From Pseudoneurospora amorphoporcata (Eukaryota; Ascomycota; Sordariomycetes; Sordariales; Sordariaceae), in NCBI GenBank assembly GCA_033297205.1, contig MU859062.1, positions 186,001-250,000 on the forward strand: 64,000 nucleotides of DNA, given 5' to 3'. The notes under the pieces are model-generated. The model did no database searches. It was not told the origin of the DNA and saw nothing but the letters and a program-made list of their open reading frames with translations. Shown here one piece after another: positions 23,851-35,848 of this stretch. Each line of letters opens with the position of its first letter. The first letter of the stretch is position 1. The position numbers and the translations under genes are program-made.

Positions 23851-25790
23851 TTACTTATTCCTAGCAACCTCCAGCACCCTCTCCTCCATATCCCCAAACG
23901 CCCCCAACACATTTCCATACCCCTCAAACACCCCCCTCTTATAACCCTCATCGACCTTCTGAATCGCCCCTTCCTCCTTCCACCGCTTGCCAATCAACTC
24001 ATCAAATGTCTCTGTCTCATCCCGTCTCTCAAACGCCCAGACAGCCTTGTACGCGCCTCCAAGTGCACACGCGTTACCGCCCACGTCAAGCTTGTAAACC
24101 CCGTCTACGCCGCCCAGAACGTCGCCCATTATTTGCGCGATGGCCGGGTTGAGAGAGCCGCCGCCTACGAGGTAGATACGTCTTGGTTGGGCGGGAAGGG
24201 CGGAGGATGACGATGTGCCGGAGAGAGTGGAGGGAGGAGTGGAAACCAGCTTCTGCGAGCGCAACCGCATGGAAAGGGCTTGCGACTCGACGATGATGCG
24301 CGCATCCTTTTCCACGGGCCACGGCTGGTTGACTTCTCGCAAACCGGAGCCGTCGGCAGCCGAGCACTCGTACCGCCAGGTTCCCGCTGAGATGTTGGGG
24401 ACGATTTCGGGGAGGTAGAAGTAAAGACCTAGCTTGGCCTTGTCCGTCTCAGGGGAGGAGACGTCGAGGGGAGGGGTGGAGAGGGCGTGGCTGTTGAAGG
24501 TTTCCCAGGGGTCTGAGCTGTTGGTAGCTGATGGAAGGGAGTCTCTGACCTTCTCGCGCGCTAGACCGCCGTTCTTGTAGCAGAGCATGAACATGTACTG
24601 GCCCCGGGTGGTGGGGTGGTTGAAGAAGTGGTAAGAAGGGTCGGGCTTGTAGACGGGTGTGATCATGAGGAAGGTGGTGGAGGTTCCCAATGAGACAATG
24701 GCGTCGAGCGGGCGGAGCGGGAGCGCCAGGATGGTGGCCGGGTTGTCGCCAGTGAAGGGCGCGATCTCGCAGTCGGGCGAGAAGCCGTACTTGCTCACAA
24801 AGTAAGGGCTAATCTTGCCCATGCTGCCGCCGCCGTCGAGACGAACTTCACCAAGCTTGGACTTGAGGTCGGAGGCACCTTCGGCGGAGCCGCCGCCGGC
24901 CAGGGTGAGGAGGGTCTCAGACCAGGTATTGCTGGGGATGTCCCAAAGGTTCATGCCGCAGACGTCGGAGATGTCCATGGGCGCGACGGAGCCGATGAAG
25001 ATAGAGGCGAGGAAGGACGAGACGAGGGAGATGCGCGAGGTGGAGGCATACATGTCGGGGAGCTTGCGGCGGAGGCGCATTATTTGGGTGCCGGTGAAGC
25101 GCTGTTTGGTGTTCTTGTCAGTCTCTCTGCTCTCTTTCTTGACTTCACTTGTTCACCTTTACTTCCAAACGTCAACAAAGCAGGGGTAAGTAAACTAACT
25201 CACATGATGCGCCGCACTTCCCGTAACCTGAGCCAACCTCTCCGCCGTCCCAAGAGCCTCATCAAACTTATCACACTCAGCCTGCGTGCTGTGGTCCTGC
25301 CAGTTAGGCGCATAAGGATGGGAGAAAGCTCCCTTCAGCTGATCGACCAGCTTTCCCCTCTGTGCCTCGGCTTGCAGCTCAGCTAGAAGCCTCTCAGCCT
25401 CTCGGCTCCAGTATACGCTGCCATGTTGTTGGCAAGAACCGCTGATGCCGCGGATGCGGTTGAGAGGGGTGTTGGCCTCCTGGAGGCGCTGGAGGACGAG
25501 GTCGAGGGCCTCGAGCCACATGGCGACGGGCGCAAAGACCTCGCCTTCGGCTTCGTTTACTTGGACACCCTTCTTGATGCCATATTTAGTGCCGAAGTCG
25601 CCGTCGAAGTCGACCTTGGCGGAGGAGACAACAGAGAGATCGGACTGGATTACGATGGCTGTGTGGGAAGAAGAGATATTAGTTGAGCTCGGTGTAAGTG
25701 AACGAACGAGCCGTGCTTCGGGTGCGTAAACCAACCTTTTAGCTGCTGGGTTGACAAGTCAAACCCGAGGTAAAGAGGTCCCTCAGACAT
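23851..25790 (-). CDS. xkiA: D-xylulokinase
   Basis: Predicted 586-residue cytosolic FGGY-family sugar kinase that phosphorylates D-xylulose to D-xylulose 5-phosphate, feeding pentose use into the pentose phosphate pathway. Three exons: 25790-25736, 25658-25204 and 25101-23851; all junctions keep frame. The N-terminal phosphate-binding motif (LGFDLSTQQLK) spans the first intron. GISGSCQQHGSVYW, HSTQAECDKFDE and RFTGTQIMRLRRK belong to the first half-domain. CGMNLWDI, CEIAPFTGDNPATILAL and SLGTSTTFLM lead into the second, and YLVGGGSLNPAIAQIMGDV with NACALGGAYKA is the C-terminal FGGY signature region. The length is normal for fungal xylulokinases. The adjacent hydrolase is not obviously linked to pentose metabolism. 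Confidence 0.95.
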
Positions 25791-26967
25791 TGTGTCTTCT
25801 TTGTACGCGAATTATGGGTTGTCGATGGGTTGGGTCTTATAGAGCCGATTTGTTGGATTCGAGGAGAAGAGCTCCTTGGGGGTATCACTCGCTGGCTTCA
25901 AAAGACACAAAACAGTACAGAAGAAAGACAGAAAAGGTTCGTGAAGGGAAGATGAACAGTTAGGAAGGGAGAAAAGAGCCCAATGGCTAAAAAGGTGGCA
26001 TGAAGGAATAGAATATCACTTCATCCGGAGGAACCTTGAAGGTCCATTCTAGCGGGGTGACGTATAAGAATTGGAGTCCCGGCATGAACATCATGGCGGG
26101 TATAGCGGGGAATCAGCGGTCCAGACGCCAGCGTATCCTAGCTGTGCCAATGGTAGAGGGGCAGCAAGCCGCGAGCGGTAGCGGACTGGGGTTCTCTCCT
26201 ATTTAGCCTGAATGGGACTTTGGCCAATCACATGTTGACAATTCAGGGGTGAACTTGGAGCTGTATCGCGGCCTTAACAACCTCCATGTGAGAACTTCAT
26301 CTTGACGTTTTCGTTGTCTATGGTTTAGTGATACTTCGTGGCCCATGTTTTTGTGACGTTGCCAATACACATCATCTCATCGCTTAAAAGTGAAGGACTG
26401 ACTGTCACTTACTCATGAAGGAGAGCGTGAACGAAAAGCCCATGCATGGGCTGGAAGCTCAACCCTCTCTATCCCTAACAAACTACCACCCCCGAATCCA
26501 AGTCGAAGAGAGGTCACCAACATTCAAGCGGAAAGTGAACGACGTGAATTATATCTTAGGGTGAATGCAAAGTAAAGTGTCTTACTCGTCGTCCGGGTAC
26601 GATATACGATCCAACTACGATTATACAATGAAAGTAACGCTAGCGTTTAACCATTATTAGCGAAAGAATCGCTTGCTTGCTTGCTTGCTTGCTTGTTCTC
26701 GCGTTTTCCACATAGACCAACTCATGTTGAACCGAGTGAGAGGAGTCGGCCAGGAGTGTATAAAACAATCATATCCGTTTCACCACCAAGAAAGTCGGTA
26801 ACAGTTGAACTTCCATCACCGTATAAATATCCTCAGAGGCCGTCGACAACCGCGTAAGCAGGACTCCTTCGCCAACAACTACCATCCCCCTATCAGTTCA
26901 CTAACCCAAGACAATACTGCTAAAAATAACACACTCCCCTCCTTCCCCTATAAACACCGCTAACCAC
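25791..26967. other. Intergenic spacer with a GCTT repeat
   Basis: The xylulokinase promoter and the DCP2 3' flank. Six GCTT units lie at 26671-26694. No gene is seen. Confidence 0.6.
26671..26694. repeat. (GCTT)6 tetranucleotide repeat
   Basis: Six perfect GCTT units in the 3' flank of DCP2. Confidence 0.9.
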
Positions 26968-29776
26968 CTAACCCTGACGAGGGCCCGGGATATTCTTCAG
27001 ATACGACAGCAAGAAGTTGCGATCAGTCGGCGAAATAGGCGCCTGGCTACCGCCACTCGAAGTCGGCCTGCTACCGTGATCATGACCCTGAGGCACAGCA
27101 AGCTCACCACCGCTCGTGGAAGCAAACGAAGGTACCCTAGACCTCGCCTGCGCCAACATGACGGGCTCTGCCTTCATCTTCAACTTCTCCTCAACATGCC
27201 TCGATTCCATCGACCCCGCCAGTGAAGGCTGCGAGAAGCTCACAGGGGAAGATGGCTGGGCTTTGCCAAAGAGCTCGAGCAGCTTGTTTCTCTGCTCGGG
27301 GTTGGGGTTGGGACTAGCACCCCCGTGGCGCTGTTGATGTTGCTGGAGCACATTGGGAGCTTGCAAAGGTTGGTTCTGGTATTGCTGGAACGAAGGCGCA
27401 ACGTGGGCGGCCCGAGGAGACCGATCCTGGTTGTACGGCTGGCCAGCGGTGGCGGCAAGATTGGCTACGGGCGACTTGTTGCCCCTGGCCTCGGCTTGTT
27501 GCCTGAGAAGACGATCTTTGGCAGATGGCAAGTTGGGATAGACCGAGTTCTTGAGATCTTGCAAAATGGTGCTTGCGGGAACAGCGTAGCTGCGCAGTTG
27601 CGCAGGCGTGAGCTCCTGAGCGTCTTGATGCTTGGGCCGGGCCAGGATCTGAGGTCTATATGGTAGGGTGTGCTCGGCGTTGGTAGGAACAGGTTCTGCG
27701 TTGGCACCTGCCGTGAAACCTGCCCCCTGAGCAAATGGTCCAACATTATATTGACTGCCAGAATCCGGCCTGGTGGCTAAGTCAGACCGGCCTGCAGTGT
27801 GCAGTTTAGGCGCCATGTCGCTGCCGGATGGCGAGGCCGGTACTGTCTTCTTGAAAATGTCCAACAAGGCATTTCGATGCGAGTCCGCAGGCTGGATAGG
27901 CCTAGGAGCAGCACCCGTAGGAAACCCTGCCGGTCCATGATGCGGCACAGAGTTTACTGAAGGTGATTGAGTGATTTGAGGCGCATGTTGCCCATAGTAT
28001 TGTCCAGCAGGACTAGGCTGTTGGCCATGCTCCCAATTACCGGGAGGCTGCTGTCGAGGTTGATCTGCCATCTGAGGATGGATATTCTCCTGGGTATTGA
28101 CAACAGGGCCCCGGCCATCGGCAGAACGCACACTACCGCCTTTGAAGACGTTCAGGAGAGACTGCGCCTGATTCGACAGCTGACGAGGATGCGGGTTCGG
28201 CGTCATCTGCCCTTGCGTAGGATCCCGCCTACTGTGTTCCAAGAACGCCTTCAGACTGGCTTGAAGAGGCTGCTGATGCTTCTGACCCGTAGTGTCTGGA
28301 AGGTTTGGTGTTGCCACTCCCAAGATCCCCCTAGTAAGCATGGACTGCTGAACTTGGGGCGGCAGAGGCTGTGGGTGTAGAAGAACAGGCTCTTTTCTCT
28401 GGGGAGGTGGCGCATTCATATACTGATTTTGCCCGTAGCCATAACCCGGAATATGCGGTTGCGGCTGGTTATAATACCCAGCATCGGGGTTATGGCTGGC
28501 CTGTGGAGGAAGTGGAACATTAAGCGGAGGCTGGAAGTTCGGAACAGGCAAACGTTGAGCAATATGATGATGATGCGGAGTTTCTGGCTCTGGAGGATTC
28601 TGGTAAGTCAGGTCTAGAGGCGTGTGGGGGACATGATGGCGATTCGCTTGGGCCTGCTGAGGCGCCTCGGTCTCACTCTTCTTCAGGAGTGCCATCAACG
28701 CCCCGCCCTTATCCGTAGTCGAGGCAGCGGCGTGCATGCCCACTGGCGGTTGCGGATCGACGGTCGAACCCTGAACCGACAGCAACCGTCGGAGCTCACG
28801 GTTAGCTCCCTCCAAAGTGTCCTTTGATGAAGTTGCTGGTACCTCGCCCATCGTTTCAGTCTGGGTCCCCAAGTCATCTTCGGTCAGGGGTTCCTCCAGC
28901 TGTGCAGCAGCGAAAAGAGGATTCTGTCCAGCCCTGACCGCATCCTTCTTCTTCTGCTGGGCCACCCACTTCTTAAGCTGCCCCAAAAACGGTGCTACCA
29001 TATAAAACTTATTGGCATTCGCTGCTGCTGCGGCGGCGTCCTGTTCCTGAATGCCTTTCTTTTTAAACGAGGGAAGATCAGAGAGCCTGTACCACTCCAC
29101 TTTGCTGATCTCCTTCCTGGTTTTGGGCTGGAAAACCGTGTCCATAGGAACATTGCGAAACACATACAGTCTTATCTGTTGATTCTTAATGTTGACGTCG
29201 ATGGGCTTCATATCCTCCGGTTTTGGAACAAGACCTGCTTCTCGGATATCCAAACCGGTCTCTTCATAAACTTCGCGTATAGCGCAATCCAAATCATCCT
29301 CGTCCTTGTTGATTTTACCTCGGGGAAAGCTCCAATTGGCATTCTTCTTCCAGCCCTTGACGAGAACGCAATGGTCCATGGCTTCATTCAGCAGAATGGC
29401 GCCGCGGACAGGGATTCGGGTCTTGTATTGCATGAACCGTTCGAAGGCCTGCGTGTGTTCTCCGACGGTGAAGGTCGAGAGGAGCGGACAGTGGGCGAAG
29501 ATGCGCAGGCAAAAGGTCCGGAGGGACATTGGCGGTAACTTGGCGTCCAAAGGACGGATAAAATCCTCGTAAAACCATTGTGCCTCTTCAACTTGGAAGC
29601 AAATGCGCTCGACGGATCTAAGATCCTCTTGGGGAAGGTTGATGATGAAGCGAACGCAGAGGTCGTCCAACCCTAAGCAGAGGTATTAGCTGTTGACTGC
29701 CTCGAGGCCCGGCAAGGATAGCCAGAAAACGGAAAGGGGACGGACAATCTTCGAGTTTCAGCTGTGATTCGGTCAT
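26968..29776 (-). CDS. dcp2: mRNA decapping enzyme DCP2
   Basis: Predicted 911-residue catalytic subunit of the decapping complex, which removes the m7G cap before 5'-3' decay in the cytoplasm and P-bodies. Two exons, 29776-29746 and 29672-26968; the split tryptophan codon in LEDWLDDLCVRF supports the junction. The N-terminal regulatory domain (RFIINLPQEDL, EEAQWFYEDFIRP) binds DCP1. The Nudix box runs from about residue 129 to 151 (GKINKDEDDL through REVYEETGL) and has the metal-binding REVYEE core. Box B follows with KFYMVAPFLGQLKKWV. The long C-terminal region is Pro/Gln-rich and disordered, with several short helical leucine motifs (ALMALLKK, QSLLNVFKGG, NALLDIFKK, NKLLELFGK, NFLLSYLKN) of the kind that bind Edc3/Pat1 in other fungi. 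An upstream in-frame ATG at 29812 is possible, but conservation favours 29776. Confidence 0.95.
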
Positions 29777-31346
29777 ATTGGGATGTATCTGAGATTCGAA
29801 GCATATCCACAAGTATCAAGATGTCGGGAAAGGAGGCTAGGCGTGTAGCTCAAGCTATGCCGTCGTACACCGTCGTCTGATGGACGAAGCTGAACGGGGG
29901 CCGAGCGGTAGCAGTAGCGGTAACGGCAAGGTGGTGGTGTGGTGCGGTGCGGTGCGGTGCGGTTGCGGTGCGGAATGTTTATCGAGGAGGTAGGGTTCAG
30001 AATGCCCGTGAGGATGATGTGTCGGGAAGAACGGTCTGGAGGGGGAACAGGGAAGTGTCGGGTCCAATATGTGGAAGGACGGGAGTGACGTGGTAATGTT
30101 ATCGCAATGGCGTCCGCGTTCGAAGTCGGAGGTCCCAAGGCGATGTAGTGTGGTACTGGTGTGTGTTGGCGAGAAGACCTCTGGTGTTGAGGATTTAAGG
30201 ATGCAGTGGCGGGAATGGAAGAGGGGAAGCTTCCAAGGTCGCCTGTGTTGTTCGGAGTCTTCAGTCGCACAACAAGACCGGTCGGTTGGTAGGTTGAAGT
30301 CGGATGAGAGGGGCAGATTGGGCTTGGGCGTTGCCCGCTTCTTGCGCCTTGAGCTAAGGTGCTGCAATAGTGCAGGGTAGGGGAGAGCTGTCTCGGACGG
30401 ATGGTGCTATCAGCTGAGATGATAGGAGCGATGGTTGGCTCTTGGATTGGCTGGGAGGTCGCAGAGACGGACAGTGATGGAATGAATTGGGCGGTCGGGC
30501 GGGTGCCGGTCAGTGGGATTGCCCACGATGCGCTGGCCGTCACGACTGAGCCTTCTCCACCTGTAGCAGACATTCTAGCCACAATCCACTATACATGGCA
30601 CGGTTGACCTCCAGCTCAGTTTCATCCTCTGTCAATGCATCTAGAACTGTGGCGCAAGATGGCGACTTTGGATGCCGGAGCCAATTCAAACACGCTTGAG
30701 AATCGGGATGAACCTTTTTCTTGTTGGGCACGAGTCCCGCTCCCATGGCAGATGACAGCTCGTGTGGTAGTACCTGGATGATCATCCTATTGGTGAAAAA
30801 GTGGAGGCAGGACACAGCCCGGAGGGAGCACGCATTATTCGCCCAAAGGCAGGGAGGGAGGGCTCCCGTCTTGGTGTGTCGCTTTTTCACACTTCCGCCG
30901 TGGAGGAAAGGACGTCATCGCCAAAACAGGAAACAGGCACCAAACAGGCGCGCATGCATTCACGAAGCAGATGACCCGGCTTGTGTCCCTGGAACAAGTG
31001 AACGTAGATAAAGCCAAGAGGCTCCCACGATAACTGTATCGTACTTCCGCTTTCTCGAACTTGGAGTGTCGGTTTTATCTTGCACCCAAAGACGAGTCGC
31101 ATTGCGCTTCCTCGAGCGGGCATTCGTTGCGATATCCGCCCAAGCGCCCGACGTGAAACCGACAAAGGAGGCGCCCTGACCAATCCACCCACCAGAGCCA
31201 AACGATAGTGCCAAAGGCTTATAGAACAAGGATTAGAATTCGATAAAAACGTTCCCGGGCGCAGTTATTCTTCGACACTAACGGGTTAAAATCTGTCTGA
31301 CTCGAAATCAAGCATTTCTGCAACTTCAACGGAGTTGACAGCCATC
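29777..31346. other. Divergent intergenic region, DCP2 and DUF4112 promoters
   Basis: A 1.6-kb head-to-head spacer. It has a GGTGC repeat at 29941-29971. A 269-codon minus-strand frame (30582-29773) runs upstream of and overlaps the DCP2 start, but it is Ser/Pro/Thr/Arg low-complexity and out of frame with DCP2. I treat it as chance or leader sequence. Confidence 0.5.
29941..29971. repeat. (GGTGC)n pentanucleotide repeat
   Basis: Four perfect GGTGC units are followed by one interrupted and one further unit. It lies about 170-200 bp upstream of the DCP2 start codon, probably in the leader or promoter. Confidence 0.85.
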
Positions 31347-32313
31347 ATGAACGTCCTCATATCAATACTGGGCAAGAGAGCCCTCAAGAATCTCGACACC
31401 GACAAGATTAAGCCCAACTCTGATGTAAGTCTTGGAGTGGGAACTCGATCAATGGGCGAAAACCCACGCACGCATTTTACTGACATTGCAGCTTGACAGA
31501 ATCCATACGAAGAACGAGTGCCGGTTTACAAAAATGGTCAGGTTGTCAAGTACAGAACCCAAGAGCGTCCCATCCCGGTCGAATTATCATCGAACGACCA
31601 GGCAATCTTGAAAAAGGTGCGGAAGAGGGCTTACTCATGGGACCAGGGCTTCAGGTTCTGCTGTTTTCCCGTCCGGTTTGGCTGGTCCTTCTTCATTGGC
31701 TTGATTCCTGTGTAAGTGACCGCAAACCTACCTACTTCTCATGCGCCATGTAACTGACACCACTTTTCTCAGCATTGGTGACTTTGCGGACGCCCTCATG
31801 GCCTTGTGGCTAGTAAAGAAGGCTTCCAAAATCGACGGTGGTCTACCGGCAACCCTTTACGCGAAAATGATCTCCAACATCGTGTTCGACTTTGCGATCG
31901 GTCTAATTCCCATCGTTGGTGACGTCATCGATGCAGTCTATCGGGCGAACACACGAAATGCCTGGCTGCTTCACGTATACTTGATGGCGAAGGCGGAAGC
32001 GGTCAGGAACGGGAAAGTCTCAGATCCGGAGACCGGCGAAACCATTCACTTGACAGGACAAAATTCCGGTCAGGGTGTGCTCCAGCCCTCAACCCGATCC
32101 GCTCAGTCGAAGACGTCTGCACCAGAAGCGACACACGGCCGGGGATGGGGCTGGAACCGCGGTGGCGGTGGTGGAAGAACGGCTGAACCAGATCTGGAGT
32201 CCGGGATTGTGGAGGTTCGGTCGGAGCGGGAGCTGCGGGACAACCACGGCGGCGGTCGGGGTGATGGCCGGGGTGGGTCTACAAGGGACCCCCGAAGTCA
32301 TGGCCGGAGGTAA
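31347..32313 (+). CDS. DUF4112-family protein
   Basis: Predicted 276-residue protein in three exons: 31347-31424, 31500-31711 and 31773-32313. The second acceptor was chosen at 31499 because it alone keeps the conserved frame (NPYEERVPVYKNG). The hydrophobic core IPVIGDFADALMALWLVKKA, followed by IVFDFAIGLIPIVGDVIDAVYRANTRNA, is the DUF4112 signature, with two short hydrophobic hairpins carrying the repeated IGD/VGD motif. That suggests a membrane-associated protein; no biochemical function is established for the family to my knowledge. The C-terminal about 90 residues are Gly/Arg/Asp-rich and probably disordered. It is divergent from DCP2. Confidence 0.85.
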
Positions 32314-33666
32314 AGTGGTTTTGGTGGGCCCAACACGAGAGAGGACGCGGTCTCGACACTTGGACGTGTGCGATGTGGGGAAATTTGAGCTTCGGAGCTG
32401 CGAGGTTGAAGACCTTTTGAGGTCGCATGCTGAAGGATTAATGAACAATGACGACACGAATTCTGTCTCGAAGAACACCAAGATGGAGCTGTTGAAAGCA
32501 AGCAAGACGCGTGGAGGAAAACCTATCTAACTCTTTGTCACTTACATAATACCCCCGTACTTCAATATAATCATGGTTTTTACCAACGTTCAGCTCGAGT
32601 GAAAGTTGGCAATAAATGGCCCAACATATTGCCTTTCCAAAGGTCTTATACAATCCCCCGATCTGGGCTGGAGCTAATATGACACTTTGAAAGATGCGGA
32701 CTCATCGGACAGATCTCAACCCGGCGCCTCAAGCCGATCATCTAACAAAGACGAGTTCAAGATGCTCGTCAGTGGCGACTGGTTTCTACCGTAGTGCCAT
32801 CACATTGGAACTGGCGTGTCGAGTCATCCCCATAATGTCCAGACAAAGGGCGCAACGATGCTGGAGTATCATATGGAACCATGGAAGCTCCTGGAGGGGT
32901 GAATGGTGGATCGGATGTCTGGAGTCCAAGACCATTATGAACCAATTGACGGGCGTGTGACGATCTGATAAGAGAAAAACGCAGGCATGACGGCTTGACG
33001 ATGGCTCGGATGGAAACGAGGGAGGACGCGGCATGTTGCTCGAGTGTGGATTCGATCATGTAATTAGGTGCTTGGAATGCTATCTCCATGCTGACGGAGC
33101 AAGTCGTAACAAGTTATAAATCGGAAAAAGGCGAGAAATACCGATGGCAATGGAACATGGAAGGTTTCGTGTCTTGAAGCCCTCTTTTTATACGGCGCGT
33201 GCAGGGGAGGCTCGTCTGGCATCTGCGGCCACGGAGGGGAAAACGCTACGCTGTGCAGGGGCGTCTGTGCCTGAGGTCCTGTTGTGTCACTGTTTGGTTT
33301 GGAAGGGGAAAGGGACACGGCAAAGCCCAGGAGCTGGACGCGCTCCAGGGCGTTAGAACGCGTATCCTGGAGTCCCGTCCTGACGCGAAGATTTGTTGCC
33401 AGTGTGGGTTGCCAGGTGGGTGCCTCTCGCGGCCCCGTTCAGGTTCTTCTGGTTGTGTGGGCACCACGTGCGGACGTGCTCCAGTACTTAAACCTTCAAA
33501 ATCACGAACCCGTCTTGTTCTCCTCCCCGTCTTTGTCCAAACCACTTCTCTGACGCAACCCATTTATATCTGCTTTTTTGACCAATCCGTTTTGCGTCGT
33601 CGTCATTCGCAACGCTTGGTTCTGTTTCACTTCCAACTGCATCTCATCTCTTCGTCTTAGTTCACA
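32314..33666. other. Intergenic: upstream region of ribonucleotide reductase gene
   Basis: No coding frame is supported. The part nearest the reductase start carries one ACGCGT and several GACGCG-type sequences, annotated separately. CT-rich sequence just before 33667 looks like a 5' leader. Confidence 0.55.
33358..33363. promoter_or_regulatory. MCB-like ACGCGT element
   Basis: A perfect palindromic ACGCGT lies about 304 bp upstream of the reductase start, with GACGCG cores nearby at about 33337 and 33382. In yeasts the MCB motif is bound by MBF and drives G1/S expression of ribonucleotide reductase genes. Function here is inferred from motif and gene identity only. Confidence 0.45.
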
Positions 33667-35113
33667 ATGTCTGTCCAGGCCAGTCCCTCCAAGCAGGTCG
33701 GTACTTTCCACTTACCCTACCTTACATCTACATAAACAACCCCGCGACGCGACCTGCAACCGCTACTCTCAACTCTTACCACCGCATCAACGCACATATC
33801 CGCCACCATGACTGTAACTGACACGAGCACTACACAGGTTACCTCTGGTATCCAGAACCTCAACATGGACTCTCCCGCCAAGACTCTCGACTTCGGTGCC
33901 ACCGACAAGGAGAACAAGCCCTTCGACGCGGACCTTGCTAAGCTCGAGGCCGAGATCGATGCTGAACACAACGCGAACAAGAAGGCCTCCGAGGCCAAGA
34001 AGATCGCCCCTACCCTCAAGCCTAAGGAAGCCGAGGAGCCCCTCCTTACTGAGAACCCTCAACGCTTCGTTCTCTTCCCCATCAAGTACCATGAGGTACG
34101 TCACGCGTCCCAAGACCTCCCATAACGCGTCTAGTGGTTCACGGGCTAATTGGATATCCACACAACAGATCTGGCAAATGTACAAAAAGGCCGAGGCTTC
34201 CTTCTGGACTGCCGAGGAGATTGATCTCTCCAAGGATCTCCACGACTGGAACAACAGATTGAGCGACGACGAAAGGTTCTTCGTCTCCCATATTCTCGCC
34301 TTCTTCGCCGCCTCCGATGGTATCGTCAACGAGAACCTTGTCGAGCGCTTCAGCGGTGAGGTCCAGATCCCTGAGGCTCGCTGCTTCTACGGTTTCCAGA
34401 TCATGATGGAGAACATTCACTCCGAGACCTACTCCCTCCTCATCGACACTTACATCAAGGAGCCCTCGCAGAGGACTTACCTCTTCAACGCTATTGACAC
34501 TATCCCTTGCATCCGCAAGAAGGCTGACTGGGCTCTTCGCTGGATTACCGACAAGAGTTCCACCTTTGCCCAGCGTCTCGTTGCCTTTGCTGCCGTCGAG
34601 GGTATCTTTTTTAGCGGTGCTTTTGCCTCCATCTTCTGGCTCAAGAAGCGTGGTCTCATGCCCGGTCTCACCTTCTCCAACGAGCTCATCTCCCGTGATG
34701 AGGGTCTCCACACCGACTTCGCCTGCCTTCTGTTCTCTCATCTCAACAACCGCCCCAGCAAGCAGCTGATCCAGGACATCATTGTCGATGCCGTCAGCAT
34801 TGAGCAGGAGTTCCTCACTGAGGCCCTCCCTTGCGCCCTTCTCGGCATGAACGCCGACCTCATGAAGCAGTACATTGAGTTCGTCGCCGATCGTCTCCTT
34901 GTCGCCCTCGGTAACGAGAAGGTCTACAGATCGACCAACCCCTTCGACTTCATGGAGAACATTTCTCTCGGCGGCAAGACCAACTTCTTCGAGAAGCGTG
35001 TTGCCGACTACCAGAAGGCTGGTGTCATGAACAGCACCAAGAAGGTCGACCCTGACGCGGGGGTTGTCAAGAACGAGAACGGCGGTGACTTCACCTTCGA
35101 TGAGGACTTCTAA
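33667..35113 (+). CDS. rnr-2: Ribonucleoside-diphosphate reductase small subunit (R2)
   Basis: Predicted 410-residue class Ia R2 protein in three exons: 33667-33696, 33838-34095 and 34169-35113. It houses the diferric-tyrosyl radical cofactor and works with the large subunit to make dNTPs in the cytosol. Visible landmarks are FWTAEEIDLSKD (iron-ligand Asp/Glu region), QIMMENIHSETYS (Glu...His ligands followed by the radical tyrosine), FAAVEGIFFSGAF, EGLHTDFACLL (Glu and His ligands) and the C-terminal FTFDEDF tail that docks on R1. The first exon codes MSVQASPSKQ. An ATG at 33808 inside the first intron is in frame with exon 2 and would replace those ten residues with MTVTDTSTTQ. Codon use is strongly C/G-ending, fitting high expression. 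Convergent with SRP9. Confidence 0.96.
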
Positions 35114-35848
35114 ACGTTGTCCTTGCCGTTCCCCGTTCCCTTTTGCCATGCCTCGTTATGACTTTGTTTCCTTAATACCCCCCACCGTACTGTACCCTTC
35201 CGTTCTGATCTCACACAGTACACTCTAGCATGGGCATGATTAGCAACTTGCTTATCAATTACCTGTTGGAAATGTTTGCCTGTGTTGGATACAAAATCTT
35301 TGCCGCCATTAGCAACACACATCAAAAGGGCGAGCGAGTTCAATGTTTTTCATCTTTTTATCATCAAGCACATGGGCGGAGTTACAGGCGTTTTTGGGTC
35401 TCAAGATCATGTGTTGACTTGATCAAGCCCTCTTGTACATATACAACTGGGTTGCAACTTAAATGAGAAGATGGTTGACTAAGTATTGATAAACAAAAAG
35501 AGAGAAGAAGCTTCTAGGCAGTAGCTTTTTCATGTATGGGTAGAGTTTGGTCTCTGCGTCCCAACTAGGAATTGAGTTTATGGACATCAGCGAACTTTTT
35601 TGTGATTGATGTACATTAAAATGACCATGACCCTGAAGTCACTATCCCGATGATGTAGACTTCACTGCCCAAAGGATATGTACCCTTCACTTCTTGAGAT
35701 ACCTAAATGGAAGATGAATGTTAAACACTCGCTTTATTTCACTCTTACATCCCTATATTATCATTGTATTTCCTTTTTCAACTCCCCGATCTCCTATCTC
35801 CAGCCCTTCCTCACTCACCCCCACCAATCCCACTGCCTCCCATCTCAT
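35114..35848. other. Convergent intergenic region
   Basis: Holds the 3' flanks of the reductase and SRP9 genes. No gene or notable repeat is seen. Confidence 0.6.

Noticed and set aside
34139..35149. 336-codon open frame antisense to the ribonucleotide reductase gene
   Set aside because: It mirrors the biased C/G-ending codons of the sense gene, a known artefact in highly expressed fungal genes. The sense strand encodes an unmistakable R2 protein.
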